64,000 nucleotides of DNA from Roseinatronobacter thiooxidans (GTDB lineage: Bacteria; Pseudomonadota; Alphaproteobacteria; Rhodobacterales; Rhodobacteraceae): positions 62,001 through 126,000 of the forward strand of contig NZ_MEHT01000044.1 in NCBI RefSeq assembly GCF_001870675.1, written 5' to 3'. Below are positions 28,731 through 38,127 of the stretch, piece by piece. Each line of letters starts with the position of its first letter. Position 1 is the stretch's first letter. The position numbers and the translations under genes were made by a program. The notes under the pieces were generated by a model that saw only the letters and a list, made by a program, of their open reading frames with translations, was not told the DNA's origin and made no database searches.

Positions 28731-29423
28731 TTAATTCTTCGCGCGCCGCCAACCTGCGGCCTGCGCCTGTGCTTCGGTGCAAAACCACTGCGTTTCAGTG
28801 CTGCGCATTGTCACCTGATCATAATGGCGCTGCCCCGGAAGGTGATAGATCCGCCCATTGGCCGAGACATTGCCCTTTATGGCGCAATCCTGCGCGGGTG
28901 GCACGATATCTGCCACCCGCGCTGCCGGTGGCCTTTCTACCTCGCAAAACCCTGCAACAGGGTTCAGTGGCCCGCCGTAAACCCCTAAACGGGCGCGTTT
29001 GGCCCGTTGCTCTGCGCGCAGATAGGCCTGTTCCTGCCCCTGTTCGCGGGCATGGCGCAAGCAGGGCCGCGCCGCGCCCGCTTCTATCAGGGCCACAGCA
29101 ATATCGCGCCCGTCCAGATAGCACCGCCCCACAAGGCGGTCATAACTCCGCCGTCCCAGATCGACACAGCGCAGTTGGCGCCCCGCAAGCATCTGCTGCG
29201 CGGCCTCTTTCGACCAGACGCCGCAGCGCCACGCCTTGCCCGAGGCGCTCCGACACGACTCGCGCATCTCGGGCGCGTCAATCCCGCCCAGCCGGATACG
29301 CTGGCCCGCAACCTCCAGCGTGTCCCCGTCAATGACACGCGGCACGCCCGAAATTTCCGGCTGCGCCGCCCCAAGCGGTGCCGCAAGGAAAATAAGGGCA
29401 AAAAGTGAACAAATCCTTAACAT
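28731..29423 (-). CDS. Exported thermonuclease-family protein with C-terminal sunset-type domain
   Basis: The 230-residue protein has a signal peptide (LFALIFLAAPLGAAQ), then a staphylococcal nuclease fold: VIDGDTLEVAGQRIRLGGIDAPE holds the Asp and Arg pattern of the active site, and later YDRLVGRCYLDG and ARPCLR. Cysteines may form disulfides outside the cytoplasm. The last 55 residues (CAIKGNVSANGRIYHLPG, then WFCTEAQAQAAGWRRA) look like the small 'sunset' domain found on such nucleases. It should cut DNA or RNA with calcium in the periplasm or outside. A perfect CtrA box lies 44-58 bases upstream of its start. Confidence 0.88.
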   Translation of the reverse strand: MLRICSLFALIFLAAPLGAAQPEISGVPRVIDGDTLEVAGQRIRLGGIDAPEMRESCRSASGKAWRCGVWSKEAAQQMLAGRQLRCVDLGRRSYDRLVGRCYLDGRDIAVALIEAGAARPCLRHAREQGQEQAYLRAEQRAKRARLGVYGGPLNPVAGFCEVERPPAARVADIVPPAQDCAIKGNVSANGRIYHLPGQRHYDQVTMRSTETQWFCTEAQAQAAGWRRAKN

Positions 29424-29766
29424 GGGCCAGAGGTGCCTTGCGCGCCGCGTGTGGTCAAGGGTTTTGTTAACTTTTCGTTAAGGTTAATTAACGCGGTCTC
29501 GGGGACGAATGCCGGGCCAGCACTGCCCCCGAGGGTCACGCCGCAACATGGCCCGCAATCGCCCCCAAAAGAAGTGTTTGGCCCCCTGCCATTCCACCCG
29601 AATCGCTTGCTGCTTCTAGTGCCTTGGGGCAGCGATTAAATTATCGGCGCGCTGTGCAGATGTGGGGACCAAATGTAGACATCGGAAATCTGCCTGTGTA
29701 GCGTGTTCCAGACAAGCTTGGGCGTCGACCGTCGGACAAGCGTTCGGCGGCAAGGGACACCACAGA
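29424..29766. other. Gene-free divergent intergenic region
   Basis: These 343 bases separate the nuclease gene (minus) from the FAD oxidoreductase gene (plus). No coding signal is seen. The nuclease-proximal part is AT-rich and holds the CtrA box and a TTAATTAA palindrome (29484-29491). The remainder is the long leader of the oxidoreductase gene, with no recognised riboswitch. Confidence 0.6.
29467..29481. promoter_or_regulatory. Perfect CtrA-type binding site
   Basis: TTAA-N7-TTAA (TTAACTTTTCGTTAA) matches the full CtrA consensus. It is followed two bases later by TTAATTAA. It lies 44 bases upstream of the nuclease start and 285 upstream of the FAD oxidoreductase start, so the nuclease is the likelier target. 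Confidence 0.6.
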
Positions 29767-30984
29767 ATGAACGACAGGATTCTCAGTTGCGATGTGCTGA
29801 TTGTCGGGGGTGGACCGGCTGGCCTGTCTGTGGCAGCAGCCCTGCCCGACGATGTCCGCACCATACTCGTGCATCAGGATCATGAAATCGGCCTGCCAAT
29901 CCGGACATCGGGGGGATGCTGGATGCAAGATGTCAAGCGGCTTGGCATTCCGGATGGGATGTATAACCGTCTGAACACCAACGAAGCGTTTGCCGATGAC
30001 GCGCATGCGCCCCTTCCCATGGGCAATGCAGTGCCGGTCATCCTCGATACGCCGAAGCTGTATAAATGGCTTGCGCAGCAATCTGACCACAAGGACCGGA
30101 CCTTGCTTCTGGGGACCAAGTTTCTGTCCACCCGCCTGCGCGAAGACGGGCTGTATGAAAGTAGCATTCGCGCCCGCGACAGCGCGTATGATCGCATTGT
30201 CTCGAAATATATCGTCGATGGATCGGGCTGGCATTTCGCGGTTCTGGCAGCCCTTGGCCTAGCCCGGAAACCGGAGCGCCTTGCCGTGGGAAGCGAGTAC
30301 GAATACCCCTTGGGCAAGAATGCGCCGGATCGTGGGGTCATCTTTTTCGGAAGCAAGGTGCCAGCAGGATATGGATGGTCCTTTGGCACAGCGCAAGGAA
30401 CCTTGCGCATCGGGGTCGGGGTGATCCAGCCCGATACCGAAAAATCCCCCCGCGACCTGCTGGATGCTGTGGTACAGGACAAGGCCTATCTTGACAGGCT
30501 TGGACTGACGCTGGACGGCGAGCCGGTCATGCATAGCGGAATACTGCCCTCGGTCGCCTATGATGACCGTCTTGTGTTCGGCAATGTGATCCGCGTTGGC
30601 GATGCGGCCAATTTCGCAACCCCGACCATCGGAGAAGGAATCCGGATCTGTATCGAGTTGGGCAGGCTTCTTGGCAAACAGCTTGGCAAGGCCGTGAAAA
30701 CCGGGCGTCACGCGCCCCTGATGGCGTATGAACGCCAATGCAGGCGCAAGCTGAAGCGCGATTACAAATGGGGATTTCTGGTCAATACCCGCGCCGCAAG
30801 ATACACGCCAGAGGACTGGAACAGATCCGTTCGCAGGATGGGCAAGCTGGGACCAGAGGCGGTTGTCGCAACGCTGCGCGGTGAATTCCCGCCAGTCAAG
30901 ATCGCCAAAATCCTGCTGACCGTGATACGGCCTTATCTGCGCGCGCGTCTGCACCGCCTGAGATCAAGATTTGGGCGGGTGTGA
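29767..30984 (+). CDS. FAD-dependent oxidoreductase, geranylgeranyl-reductase-like
   Basis: This 405-residue flavoprotein has an N-terminal dinucleotide fold (VLIVGGGPAGLSVAAAL), a mid-protein GYGWSF motif and the second FAD motif RVGDAANFATPTIGEGI. This layout is that of the geranylgeranyl reductase/PHBH superfamily. Members reduce isoprenoid double bonds or hydroxylate rings. The specific substrate is not identifiable. The C-terminal 90 residues are rich in Arg and Lys. ATG at 29767 has AAGGGA upstream. It stands alone after a long leader; bchP, lycopene cyclase or halogenase-like roles are alternatives that I cannot separate. Confidence 0.75.
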   Translation: MNDRILSCDVLIVGGGPAGLSVAAALPDDVRTILVHQDHEIGLPIRTSGGCWMQDVKRLGIPDGMYNRLNTNEAFADDAHAPLPMGNAVPVILDTPKLYKWLAQQSDHKDRTLLLGTKFLSTRLREDGLYESSIRARDSAYDRIVSKYIVDGSGWHFAVLAALGLARKPERLAVGSEYEYPLGKNAPDRGVIFFGSKVPAGYGWSFGTAQGTLRIGVGVIQPDTEKSPRDLLDAVVQDKAYLDRLGLTLDGEPVMHSGILPSVAYDDRLVFGNVIRVGDAANFATPTIGEGIRICIELGRLLGKQLGKAVKTGRHAPLMAYERQCRRKLKRDYKWGFLVNTRAARYTPEDWNRSVRRMGKLGPEAVVATLRGEFPPVKIAKILLTVIRPYLRARLHRLRSRFGRV

Positions 30985-31220
30985 AGGCGGCATGCCTGAA
31001 AGGGGGCCGCGCAGCTACAACACAGCATTTCCCGCCTGACAGAGGGGGCGCGCGTCGGTGGCCCTTATGGGCAGGGGGCTGCGTTGCGGCAGAATTCCGC
31101 CATGCGCCTGCGCGGAATCGGGGGCCATAGTCCCGGCGCTGCGCGGCACGGGTCAGGTTTCCAATGTCCATCAAAAGCCCTCAAGCCCGCCACTACCCCG
31201 CTGATGCGCCAACGCCAGCA

Positions 31221-32864
31221 CTACCGTTGCGCTACCGTCCAGTCGGGATGCACCCAAGGTTCCAGATTGGCGCTTGGCAGGCTGCGGCCCAGCATATGAT
31301 CCGCGATTTTCTCGCCCACCATGATCGAGGGTGCATTCAGATTGCCATTTGGGATGCGCGGAAAGATCGAGCTGTCTGCCACACGCAACCCCTCAACGCC
31401 AATCACACGGCCCTGCGGGTCTACCACAGCGCGCGCATCCTCGCGCCGCCCCATCTTTGCTGTCCCACAGGGGTGGTAGGCACTTTCGACATGGGCGCGG
31501 ATAAACGCATCAAGGGCCGCATCCTCCTGCACCTCGGCCCCGGGCTGGATCTCCGCCCGAAAGTAAGGCTCAAACGCGGCCTGCCCCATGATCTCGCGCG
31601 TCAGGCGGATGCAGTTGCGGAAATCTTCCCAATCCTGCGGATCGCTCATGTAATTGAAACAGATGCGCGGCGCGTCTTGCGGGCGGGCAGAGCGCAGCTT
31701 CACCCAGCCACGGCTGGCCGATCGCATCGGCCCGACATGCGTCTGAAACCCGTGCCCCTCGGCCACAGCCGTGCCATCATACCGCACAGCGATTGGCAGG
31801 AAATGGTATTGGATGTCGGGGTAATCGATGCCCGCGCGCGACCGGATAAAGGCGCAGGCCTCAAACTGGTTCGATGCCCCCGGCCCTGTGCGCGCGAACA
31901 TCCACTGTGCGCCCACCCATGCCTTTCCCAGCAGGTTCCAGTATTTATAAAGCGTGATCGGCAGGCTTGCTGCATATTGCAGATAAAGTTCCAGATGATC
32001 TTGCAGGTTCTGGCCCACACCCGCGCGATCTGCCCGTACCGTGATCCCATGCTCTGCCAGATGCGTAGCAGGGCCAATGCCCGAGAGCATCAGCAGTTTC
32101 GGGGTATTGATGCTTGAGGCGGCCAACACCACCTCCGCCCTCGCGCGCAGCTCGCGCCCGTCTTGCAAGGCCACACCGATGGCGCGGTTCTGCGCGTCAA
32201 ACAGCACCCGTGCCACCTCACCGCGCACAAGTGTCGCGCGGCCCCCCGCCAGTGCAGGGCGCAGATAGGCCCGCGCCGCAGACCAGCGCTGGCCCTGCCA
32301 GATCGTGGCCTCCATCGCGCCAAAACCCTCTTGCTGCGCGCCGTTATAATCCTGGGTCGCGCGGTAGCCCGCCTGCTGCCCTGCCGCGATAAACGCATCG
32401 AATAACGGGTTGTCGCGCGCGCCACGGCTGACATGCACAGGCCCCCCCTGCCCGCGCCACGCGGAGCTATCACCCCCGTGCCAATCTTCCATGCGCTGGA
32501 AATAGGGCAGCACATCGGCATAGCGCCAGCCATCGGCACCCGCTTCGGCCCAATGGTCAAAATCGCGCGCATGGCCGCGCACATAGACCATGCCATTGAT
32601 GCTGGACGACCCGCCAATCACCCGCCCGCGCGGACAGGCCAGCACGCGCCCGCCCAGATGCGGCTCCGGCTCGGTCTGGAAGCCCCAATCATAGCGGCGC
32701 ATATTCATCGGATAAGACAGCGCACCGGGCATCTGGATGAAGGGGCCGGCATCGGTGCCGCCTGCCTCGATCACGATGACAGTATGTCCGGCCTCGGCCA
32801 GCCTATAGGCCACCGCACACCCGCCAGAGCCTGCGCCCACGACAATATACTCCGCCTCTGTCAT
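31221..32864 (-). CDS. betA: Choline dehydrogenase
   Basis: This 547-residue GMC flavoprotein oxidises choline to betaine aldehyde at the inner membrane, passing electrons to the respiratory chain. It has the FAD motif [19 protein letters not shown], the GMC signature [18 protein letters not shown] and the C-terminal catalytic His region ([12 protein letters not shown] and [11 protein letters not shown]). ATG at 32864 has AGGGGAT upstream. It is the third gene of betI-betB-betA, 157 bases after betB. The neighbouring choline importer supports the substrate. Confidence 0.95.
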   Translation of the reverse strand: MTEAEYIVVGAGSGGCAVAYRLAEAGHTVIVIEAGGTDAGPFIQMPGALSYPMNMRRYDWGFQTEPEPHLGGRVLACPRGRVIGGSSSINGMVYVRGHARDFDHWAEAGADGWRYADVLPYFQRMEDWHGGDSSAWRGQGGPVHVSRGARDNPLFDAFIAAGQQAGYRATQDYNGAQQEGFGAMEATIWQGQRWSAARAYLRPALAGGRATLVRGEVARVLFDAQNRAIGVALQDGRELRARAEVVLAASSINTPKLLMLSGIGPATHLAEHGITVRADRAGVGQNLQDHLELYLQYAASLPITLYKYWNLLGKAWVGAQWMFARTGPGASNQFEACAFIRSRAGIDYPDIQYHFLPIAVRYDGTAVAEGHGFQTHVGPMRSASRGWVKLRSARPQDAPRICFNYMSDPQDWEDFRNCIRLTREIMGQAAFEPYFRAEIQPGAEVQEDAALDAFIRAHVESAYHPCGTAKMGRREDARAVVDPQGRVIGVEGLRVADSSIFPRIPNGNLNAPSIMVGEKIADHMLGRSLPSANLEPWVHPDWTVAQR

Positions 32865-33021
32865 GCTGATCCCCTGACACTCATCAAATTCATCGCCCCA
32901 AGCATGTTGCAAACCACCATGAAAAGCCGGGCGCCCGGGCCGACAGGCCCGCCAAACACTCTCTTCGCGCCCCTCTTGGGGCGCGGCAATCAGGTCAAAC
33001 CCGTGCGGCTTGGTGCCTCAT

Positions 33022-34473
33022 TCAATAGGGGGCATCGACATCGCCCAAGCCCAGATAGACCGACTTGATCCGCGTGTAATGCTCCAGCGCCGCATGCCCG
33101 TTTTCGCGGCCCACACCACTGGCTTTCACCCCGCCAAAGGGCATTTCCACAGGCGTCAGGTTATAGGCATTGATCCAGCAGGTGCCCGCCTCCAGCCGTC
33201 CGACAACGCGGTGCGCGCGCGAGATGTCGCGCGTGAACACCCCCGCTGCCAGCCCGTATTCGGTGGCATTGGCGCGTGCGATAACCTCATCCTCGTCGTC
33301 GAAATCCAGCACCGCCATGACAGGGCCGAATATCTCTTCGCGCGCAATCACCATATCATCGCGCACATCGGCAAAAACTGTGGGCTGCACAAAACAGCCC
33401 AACTCCCCCACACGCGCGCCGCCACAAACCAGCCGCGCGCCCTCGGCCTTGCCCTGCGCGATATAGTCCAGCACCTTGCGCATCTGCCCGTCCGACACCA
33501 GCGGCCCCATCTGTGTGCCCTCATCCAGCGGATCACCCAGCACAATCCGGCCCGCACGCGAAGCCAGCTTTTCCAGAAACGCATCTTTCACGGCACGGTG
33601 TACAAATACCCGCGTCCCGTTGGAACAGATCTGCCCTGCCGAGTAGAAATTCGCCAGCATCGCCGCACCCACGGCATTGTCCAGATCAGCATCCTCAAAC
33701 AGGATCAGCGGCGATTTGCCGCCCAGTTCCATCGTGGCTGCCTTGATCCCCTCGGCCGCGCTTGCATACACCTTGCGCCCTGTCGGAACCGAGCCTGTCA
33801 GCGACACTTTGGCCACGCGCGGATCGGTCACCAATGCGGCCCCTACATCGCCCATGCCCTGCACCACATTGAACAGCCCGTCAGGCAAGCCCGCCTCTTG
33901 CAGTATTTCGCCCAAAGCCAGCGCCGACAAAGGCGTCATCTCTGATGGTTTGAACACCATAGCATTGCCAAAGGCCAATGCAGGGGCCGCTTTCCAGCAG
34001 GCGATCTGCATCGGGTAGTTCCACGCACCAATGCCGACGCAGACCCCCAACGCCTCGCGCAGCGTATAGGCCATGTCACGGCCCAGCGGGATGGTCTGGC
34101 CAGTTACAGTTGCGGCGAAACCGGCGAAATATTCCAATGCATCCGCGCCCGAGGCTGCATCGGCCACCAGCGTTTCCTGCAAGGGCTTGCCAGTGTCCAG
34201 CGTCTCCAACACTGACAAATCCCGATTGCGCGCGCGCAAGATATCCGCCGCGCGGCGCAGGATGCGCCCGCGCTCGACCGGCGGGCGGGCCGCCCAATCC
34301 TTTTGCGCCTCTGCCGCTGCGGCAAGCGCCCTGTCGATCACCGCAGGCGTTGCGGCATGCAGTCGCGCGACAACCTCGCCGGTTGCGGGATAGATGCTGT
34401 CAAACCCTGCACCTGCAGGGTCTTCCACCCATTGGCCCCCGATGAAATGGCTGGCTTTTGGTTGTGCTCTCAT
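33022..34473 (-). CDS. betB: Betaine aldehyde dehydrogenase
   Basis: The 483-residue aldehyde dehydrogenase converts betaine aldehyde to glycine betaine with NAD(P). The general-base Glu is in TMELGGKSP and the nucleophile Cys in [31 protein letters not shown] is the BetB-type substrate and cofactor loop. Its ATG overlaps the betI stop by four bases. With betA it makes the osmoprotectant glycine betaine from choline. Confidence 0.96.
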   Translation of the reverse strand: MRAQPKASHFIGGQWVEDPAGAGFDSIYPATGEVVARLHAATPAVIDRALAAAAEAQKDWAARPPVERGRILRRAADILRARNRDLSVLETLDTGKPLQETLVADAASGADALEYFAGFAATVTGQTIPLGRDMAYTLREALGVCVGIGAWNYPMQIACWKAAPALAFGNAMVFKPSEMTPLSALALGEILQEAGLPDGLFNVVQGMGDVGAALVTDPRVAKVSLTGSVPTGRKVYASAAEGIKAATMELGGKSPLILFEDADLDNAVGAAMLANFYSAGQICSNGTRVFVHRAVKDAFLEKLASRAGRIVLGDPLDEGTQMGPLVSDGQMRKVLDYIAQGKAEGARLVCGGARVGELGCFVQPTVFADVRDDMVIAREEIFGPVMAVLDFDDEDEVIARANATEYGLAAGVFTRDISRAHRVVGRLEAGTCWINAYNLTPVEMPFGGVKASGVGRENGHAALEHYTRIKSVYLGLGDVDAPY

Positions 34474-35054
34474 CTGTTGCCCCCTTCTATCGCGGCCTCG
34501 ATCCAGTCCTGGACGTGTTGTGCGGCGCGGGTTCCATCCGGCTCTCCTGTGCCCAACGCTTCATGCAGGTAGACCCCGTCGATCATTGCGGCCGCGCCTT
34601 CGGCCAGTTCCGGCGCGCGCGAGAACGCCAGCGGGCGCAATGCAAAACGCAGGTTAGAGCGCAACCGCGCCTGATATATCCGTAACAGGCGCGCGGCCTC
34701 TTGGTTGCGCTGCGCCATGACGTAGAAGTTCAGCCACGCCGCCACCACTTCGCGCCGGAAATTGCTGCCCGTGAATGACACGCGCACCAGCGCACGCAGC
34801 CGCCCCTGCGGGCTTTCCGCGGCCACCAGCGCGCCGCGAATCTCTGCCCCGTAAACCGATAGGACATGGCGCATCGCGGCCAGAAACATCTGGTCCTTGG
34901 AGCCGAAATAATGATGTGCCAGCGCCGAGGACATGCCCGCACGCTTTGCAATCCGGCTAACCGTCACATCAAGCGAGCCGGTTTGCCCGATCTCGACAAT
35001 CGCGGCCTTGATCAATGCGTCGCGCCTGATAGGCTCCATCCCAAGCTTCGGCAT
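34470..35054 (-). CDS. betI: TetR-family repressor BetI
   Basis: BetI represses choline genes until choline is present. The 194-residue protein begins [18 protein letters not shown], almost exactly the E. coli BetI start, which together with an AGGA site fixes ATG 35054 over GTG 35069. The TetR helix-turn-helix is [20 protein letters not shown]. It overlaps betB and is divergent from choX. A palindrome between the two divergent genes is its probable operator. Confidence 0.96.
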   Translation of the reverse strand: MPKLGMEPIRRDALIKAAIVEIGQTGSLDVTVSRIAKRAGMSSALAHHYFGSKDQMFLAAMRHVLSVYGAEIRGALVAAESPQGRLRALVRVSFTGSNFRREVVAAWLNFYVMAQRNQEAARLLRIYQARLRSNLRFALRPLAFSRAPELAEGAAAMIDGVYLHEALGTGEPDGTRAAQHVQDWIEAAIEGGNR

Positions 35055-35113
35055 TCCGATATCCTGCACCTAGAATTCAGTTTTTCGTTGCAGACTGACT
35101 AGCCGATTGTTTA

Positions 35114-35129
35114 TTGATTGGTCAATCAA
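35114..35129. promoter_or_regulatory. Probable BetI operator
   Basis: TTGATTG-GT-CAATCAA is a perfect inverted repeat with 7-base arms, in the 102-base gap between betI and choX. TetR-family repressors usually bind such palindromes in divergent promoters. One operator could control both betIBA and choXWV. Confidence 0.7.
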
Positions 35130-35156
35130 GAAAAGAAAACAACTGGGAGAGATGAC

Positions 35157-36083
35157 ATGACCCTGCGCCTGACAACCTTCGCCACAGCCGCCACTTTGGC
35201 CGCCGCCCCCGCATTCGCTGAATGCACATCGGTGACCTTCTCGGATGTGGGCTGGACCGACATCACCGCCACCACAGCCGTCGCCACCACGCTGCTGGAT
35301 GCCCTGGGCTATGAAACAAACACTTTGGTGCTGTCGGTGCCAGTGACCTACACCTCTATGGCCAATGGCGATATTGATGTGTTCCTTGGCAACTGGATGC
35401 CCACGATGGAAGCCGACATCGCCCCCTACCGCGAGGCGGGCACAGTCGAGACAGTGCGCCGCAACCTTGCAGGCGCGAAATATACGCTGGCCACCAACAC
35501 GCACGGTGCCGCACTGGGCATTGCCGATTTCGCCGATATTGCGGCGAATGCCGAGGCATTGGAAAACCGCATTTACGGGATCGAGCCGGGCAATGACGGC
35601 AACCGCCTGATCTTGGACATGATCGACGCCGATGCGTTCGGGCTTGGCGGGTTTGAAGTTGTCGAAAGCTCCGAGCAAGGCATGCTGGCACAGGTCGCAC
35701 GCGCGGACCGGCGCGGAGAACCTGTTGTCTTTCTGGGGTGGGAGCCGCACCCGATGAATGCCAATTTCGACATGACCTATCTGGCGGGCGGCGATGAGTG
35801 GTTCGGGCCTGATTTCGGCGGGGCAGAAGTCTATACCAACACCCGCGCAGGTCTGGTCGAGGAATGCCCCAATCTGGGCATCTTCCTGAACAATCTGGAA
35901 TTCACGCTGGAGATGGAAAACGAGATCATGGGCGCGATCCTGAATGATGGAACCGTCCCCGAGGCGGCGGCCCTGGCATGGCTTTCGGCCAATCAGGATG
36001 CGATCAGCCCGTGGCTGGAAGGCGTAACAACCCGCGATGGCGGGGACGCGCTGGCCGCAGTTCTGGCTGTGCTGGAGGAATGA
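35157..36083 (+). CDS. choX: Choline ABC transporter substrate-binding protein
   Basis: This 308-residue periplasmic protein has a signal peptide (LRLTTFATAATLAAAPAFA-EC). The mature part contains VTFSDVGWTDITATTA, DVFLGNWMPTME and FLGWEPHPMN. The Trp and Asp residues in these segments correspond to the aromatic box that holds the choline quaternary amine in ChoX. ATG at 35157 has GGGAGAG five bases upstream. It heads choXWV, divergent from betIBA. Glycine betaine or carnitine binding is less likely given the context. Confidence 0.94.
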   Translation: MTLRLTTFATAATLAAAPAFAECTSVTFSDVGWTDITATTAVATTLLDALGYETNTLVLSVPVTYTSMANGDIDVFLGNWMPTMEADIAPYREAGTVETVRRNLAGAKYTLATNTHGAALGIADFADIAANAEALENRIYGIEPGNDGNRLILDMIDADAFGLGGFEVVESSEQGMLAQVARADRRGEPVVFLGWEPHPMNANFDMTYLAGGDEWFGPDFGGAEVYTNTRAGLVEECPNLGIFLNNLEFTLEMENEIMGAILNDGTVPEAAALAWLSANQDAISPWLEGVTTRDGGDALAAVLAVLEE

Positions 36084-36098
36084 GCCACCAAACCCAGA

Positions 36099-36156
36099 GG
36101 CCCCGGATCAAGTCCGGGGCCATGTTGCGCGACCGCCTCGGACTTGATCCGGGGCC
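36099..36156. repeat. Large inverted repeat between choX and choW
   Basis: GGCCCCGGATCAAGTCCG (36099-36116) and its exact reverse complement (36139-36156) can pair as an 18-base stem; the left arm is also self-complementary (GGCCCCGGA/TCCGGGGCC). It lies between the binding protein and permease genes. Such a stem may protect the choX message or cause partial termination. Confidence 0.85.
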
Positions 36157-36179
36157 CCTTGGTCAGGACTAGCAAGACG

Positions 36180-37031
36180 ATGTCAGATTTCCTGACCAAA
36201 CCCATTCTGGATGCAAAAATTCCTGTTGGCCGCACTGTCGCCAGTGCCTTCGACTGGCTGCAAGACACGTTCATCACGGCCTTTGACGGGTTGGAAGCGG
36301 GGCTTCGCACCATTATCGGCCTGCTGGCCTCTGCCTTGCAGACTCCGCACCCGTTTGCTGTCATCGCGGCGTTTTGTGCGATCACATGGGTCTTGCAGCG
36401 CAGATGGGTGCCTGTGCTGATCGTCGCGTTTTGTGCCTTATTCGCGCTGAACCAAGGCTATTGGATGCTGACCATGCAAACCCTGACTCTGGTCATCGCG
36501 TCCTGTGTGGTCTGCATGGGCGTGGGCGTGCCGCTTGGCATCTATGCCGCGCATCACCCCCGCTTTTACCGCGCCCTCACCCCGGTGCTGGATCTGATGC
36601 AGACCTTGCCGGTATTCGTCTATCTGATTCCAGTGCTGGTTCTGTTCGGCCTTGGCATGGTACCGGGGCTGGTGGCGACCGTCATCTTTGCCATGCCCGC
36701 CGCGATCCGGCTGACGGAACTGGGCATCCGCTCCACCCCTACGGCCTTATCTGAAGCGGCGACCGCATTCGGCGCAACCACTGCCCAGCGCATCTGGAAA
36801 GTGGAATTGCCCTTTGCCTTTCCCCAGATCATGGCAGGATTGAACCAGACCATCATGCTCTCGCTCTCGATGGTTGTGATCGCGGGTTTGGTCGGCGCGC
36901 CCGGGCTTGGTGTGTCCATCGTGCGCGCGCTCAACACTGTCAATGCCAGCCTTGGGTTCGAGGCAGGCGCGGTTATTGTAGCTGTCGCCATCATGCTCGA
37001 CCGGATGCTGCGCGTAGAGGTGAAGCGATGA
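36180..37031 (+). CDS. choW: Choline ABC transporter permease
   Basis: The 283-residue membrane protein belongs to the ProW/OpuAB permease family, with about six helices. The typical segment LDLMQTLPVFVYLIPVLVLFGLG and the coupling motif EAATAFGATTAQRIWKVELP are present. ATG 36180 has only a weak binding site. The stop overlaps the choV ATG (ATGA). It imports choline with ChoX and ChoV. Confidence 0.94.
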   Translation: MSDFLTKPILDAKIPVGRTVASAFDWLQDTFITAFDGLEAGLRTIIGLLASALQTPHPFAVIAAFCAITWVLQRRWVPVLIVAFCALFALNQGYWMLTMQTLTLVIASCVVCMGVGVPLGIYAAHHPRFYRALTPVLDLMQTLPVFVYLIPVLVLFGLGMVPGLVATVIFAMPAAIRLTELGIRSTPTALSEAATAFGATTAQRIWKVELPFAFPQIMAGLNQTIMLSLSMVVIAGLVGAPGLGVSIVRALNTVNASLGFEAGAVIVAVAIMLDRMLRVEVKR

Positions 37032-38065
37032 GCACCCCCGCCGTCCGCTTCCAGCATGTCTCGATCGTCTTTGGCCCCAACCCCGGCAAGGCCCTTGCGC
37101 TGATGGACGCAGGCAAAAGCCGCGACGACATCAAGCGCGCCACGGGTCAGGTTCTGGGCGTGCATGACTGCTCGCTTGATGTGGGCACAGGCGAAATCGT
37201 CGTGCTGATGGGCCTGTCGGGGTCGGGCAAATCAACCCTTTTGCGCGCTGTCAACGGGCTGAACCCCATCGTGCAGGGCGATGTGCTGGTCAATGACGGC
37301 AGCGGGCTTGTCTCTGTCCCCAAGGCCAGCCGCGCGAAGCTGCGCCAGTTGCGCATGAAAAGCGTGGCAATGGTGTTTCAGCAATTCGGCCTGTTGCCCT
37401 GGCGCTCTGTGCGCGAGAATGTGGGGCTGGGGCTGGAACTGGCGGGCATCGGCGCGCGCGACCGGCGCGCAAAGATCGATATGCAACTGGAACTCGTGGG
37501 CCTGACGCAATGGGCCGACCAGCCCGTCAGCGCGTTGTCAGGCGGCATGCAACAGCGTGTGGGCCTTGCCCGCGCCTTTGCCACAGATGCACCGATCCTG
37601 CTGATGGACGAGCCCTTTTCCGCGCTTGACCCCCTCATCCGCGCGCGGCTGCAAGATGAATTGCTGGAATTGCAGGACCGCTTGAAGCGCACCATCATCT
37701 TTGTCAGCCATGATCTGGACGAGGCGTTCAAACTGGGCAACCGCATCGCAATTCTCGAAGGCGGGCGCATGATCCAATGCGGCACACCGGCTGAGATCTT
37801 CTCGAACCCCGCCAATGCCTATGTGGCCGATTTCGTGGCCAATATGAACCCGCTGGGCGTGTTGCGCGCGCGCGATGCGCTGGTCTCTGGCCCCGCCCCC
37901 GCATCCACCCGCAGCGTCGATATCGACACCCCCATCCGCGCAGTGATGGAGCAGTTCGGCCCCGAAGATGACTGTCTTGGCGTGACCGAGGGCGCGCGGC
38001 CCGCAGGCCATATCTCGCGCGCCTCGGTGATGGATGCCCTAACCGTCAGACGCGGTGCGCGCTGA
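37028..38065 (+). CDS. choV: Choline ABC transporter ATP-binding protein
   Basis: The 345-residue ATPase has Walker A GLSGSGKST, Q loop MVFQQFGLLPW, signature LSGGMQQRVGLARA, Walker B ILLMDEPFSALD and the switch His in VSHDLDEAFKLG. The N-terminal extension with KALALMDAGKSRDDI is typical of the ProV/ChoV group. The C-terminal part is shorter than ProV and contains a partial CBS-like end (EDDCLGVTEGARPAGHISR). It ends the choXWV operon. Confidence 0.95.
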   Translation: MSTPAVRFQHVSIVFGPNPGKALALMDAGKSRDDIKRATGQVLGVHDCSLDVGTGEIVVLMGLSGSGKSTLLRAVNGLNPIVQGDVLVNDGSGLVSVPKASRAKLRQLRMKSVAMVFQQFGLLPWRSVRENVGLGLELAGIGARDRRAKIDMQLELVGLTQWADQPVSALSGGMQQRVGLARAFATDAPILLMDEPFSALDPLIRARLQDELLELQDRLKRTIIFVSHDLDEAFKLGNRIAILEGGRMIQCGTPAEIFSNPANAYVADFVANMNPLGVLRARDALVSGPAPASTRSVDIDTPIRAVMEQFGPEDDCLGVTEGARPAGHISRASVMDALTVRRGAR

Positions 38066-38127
38066 CTTGGGCTTTCACCCTTGTTCAAATATCCAAAAAA
38101 CGCCTGGCCCCCGCAAGACAGTTGGCC

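Noticed and set aside
35114-35129. FNR/FnrL site in the choX-betI gap
   Set aside because: TTGAT and ATCAA are present but six bases apart; FNR sites need four. The palindrome fits a TetR-family operator better.
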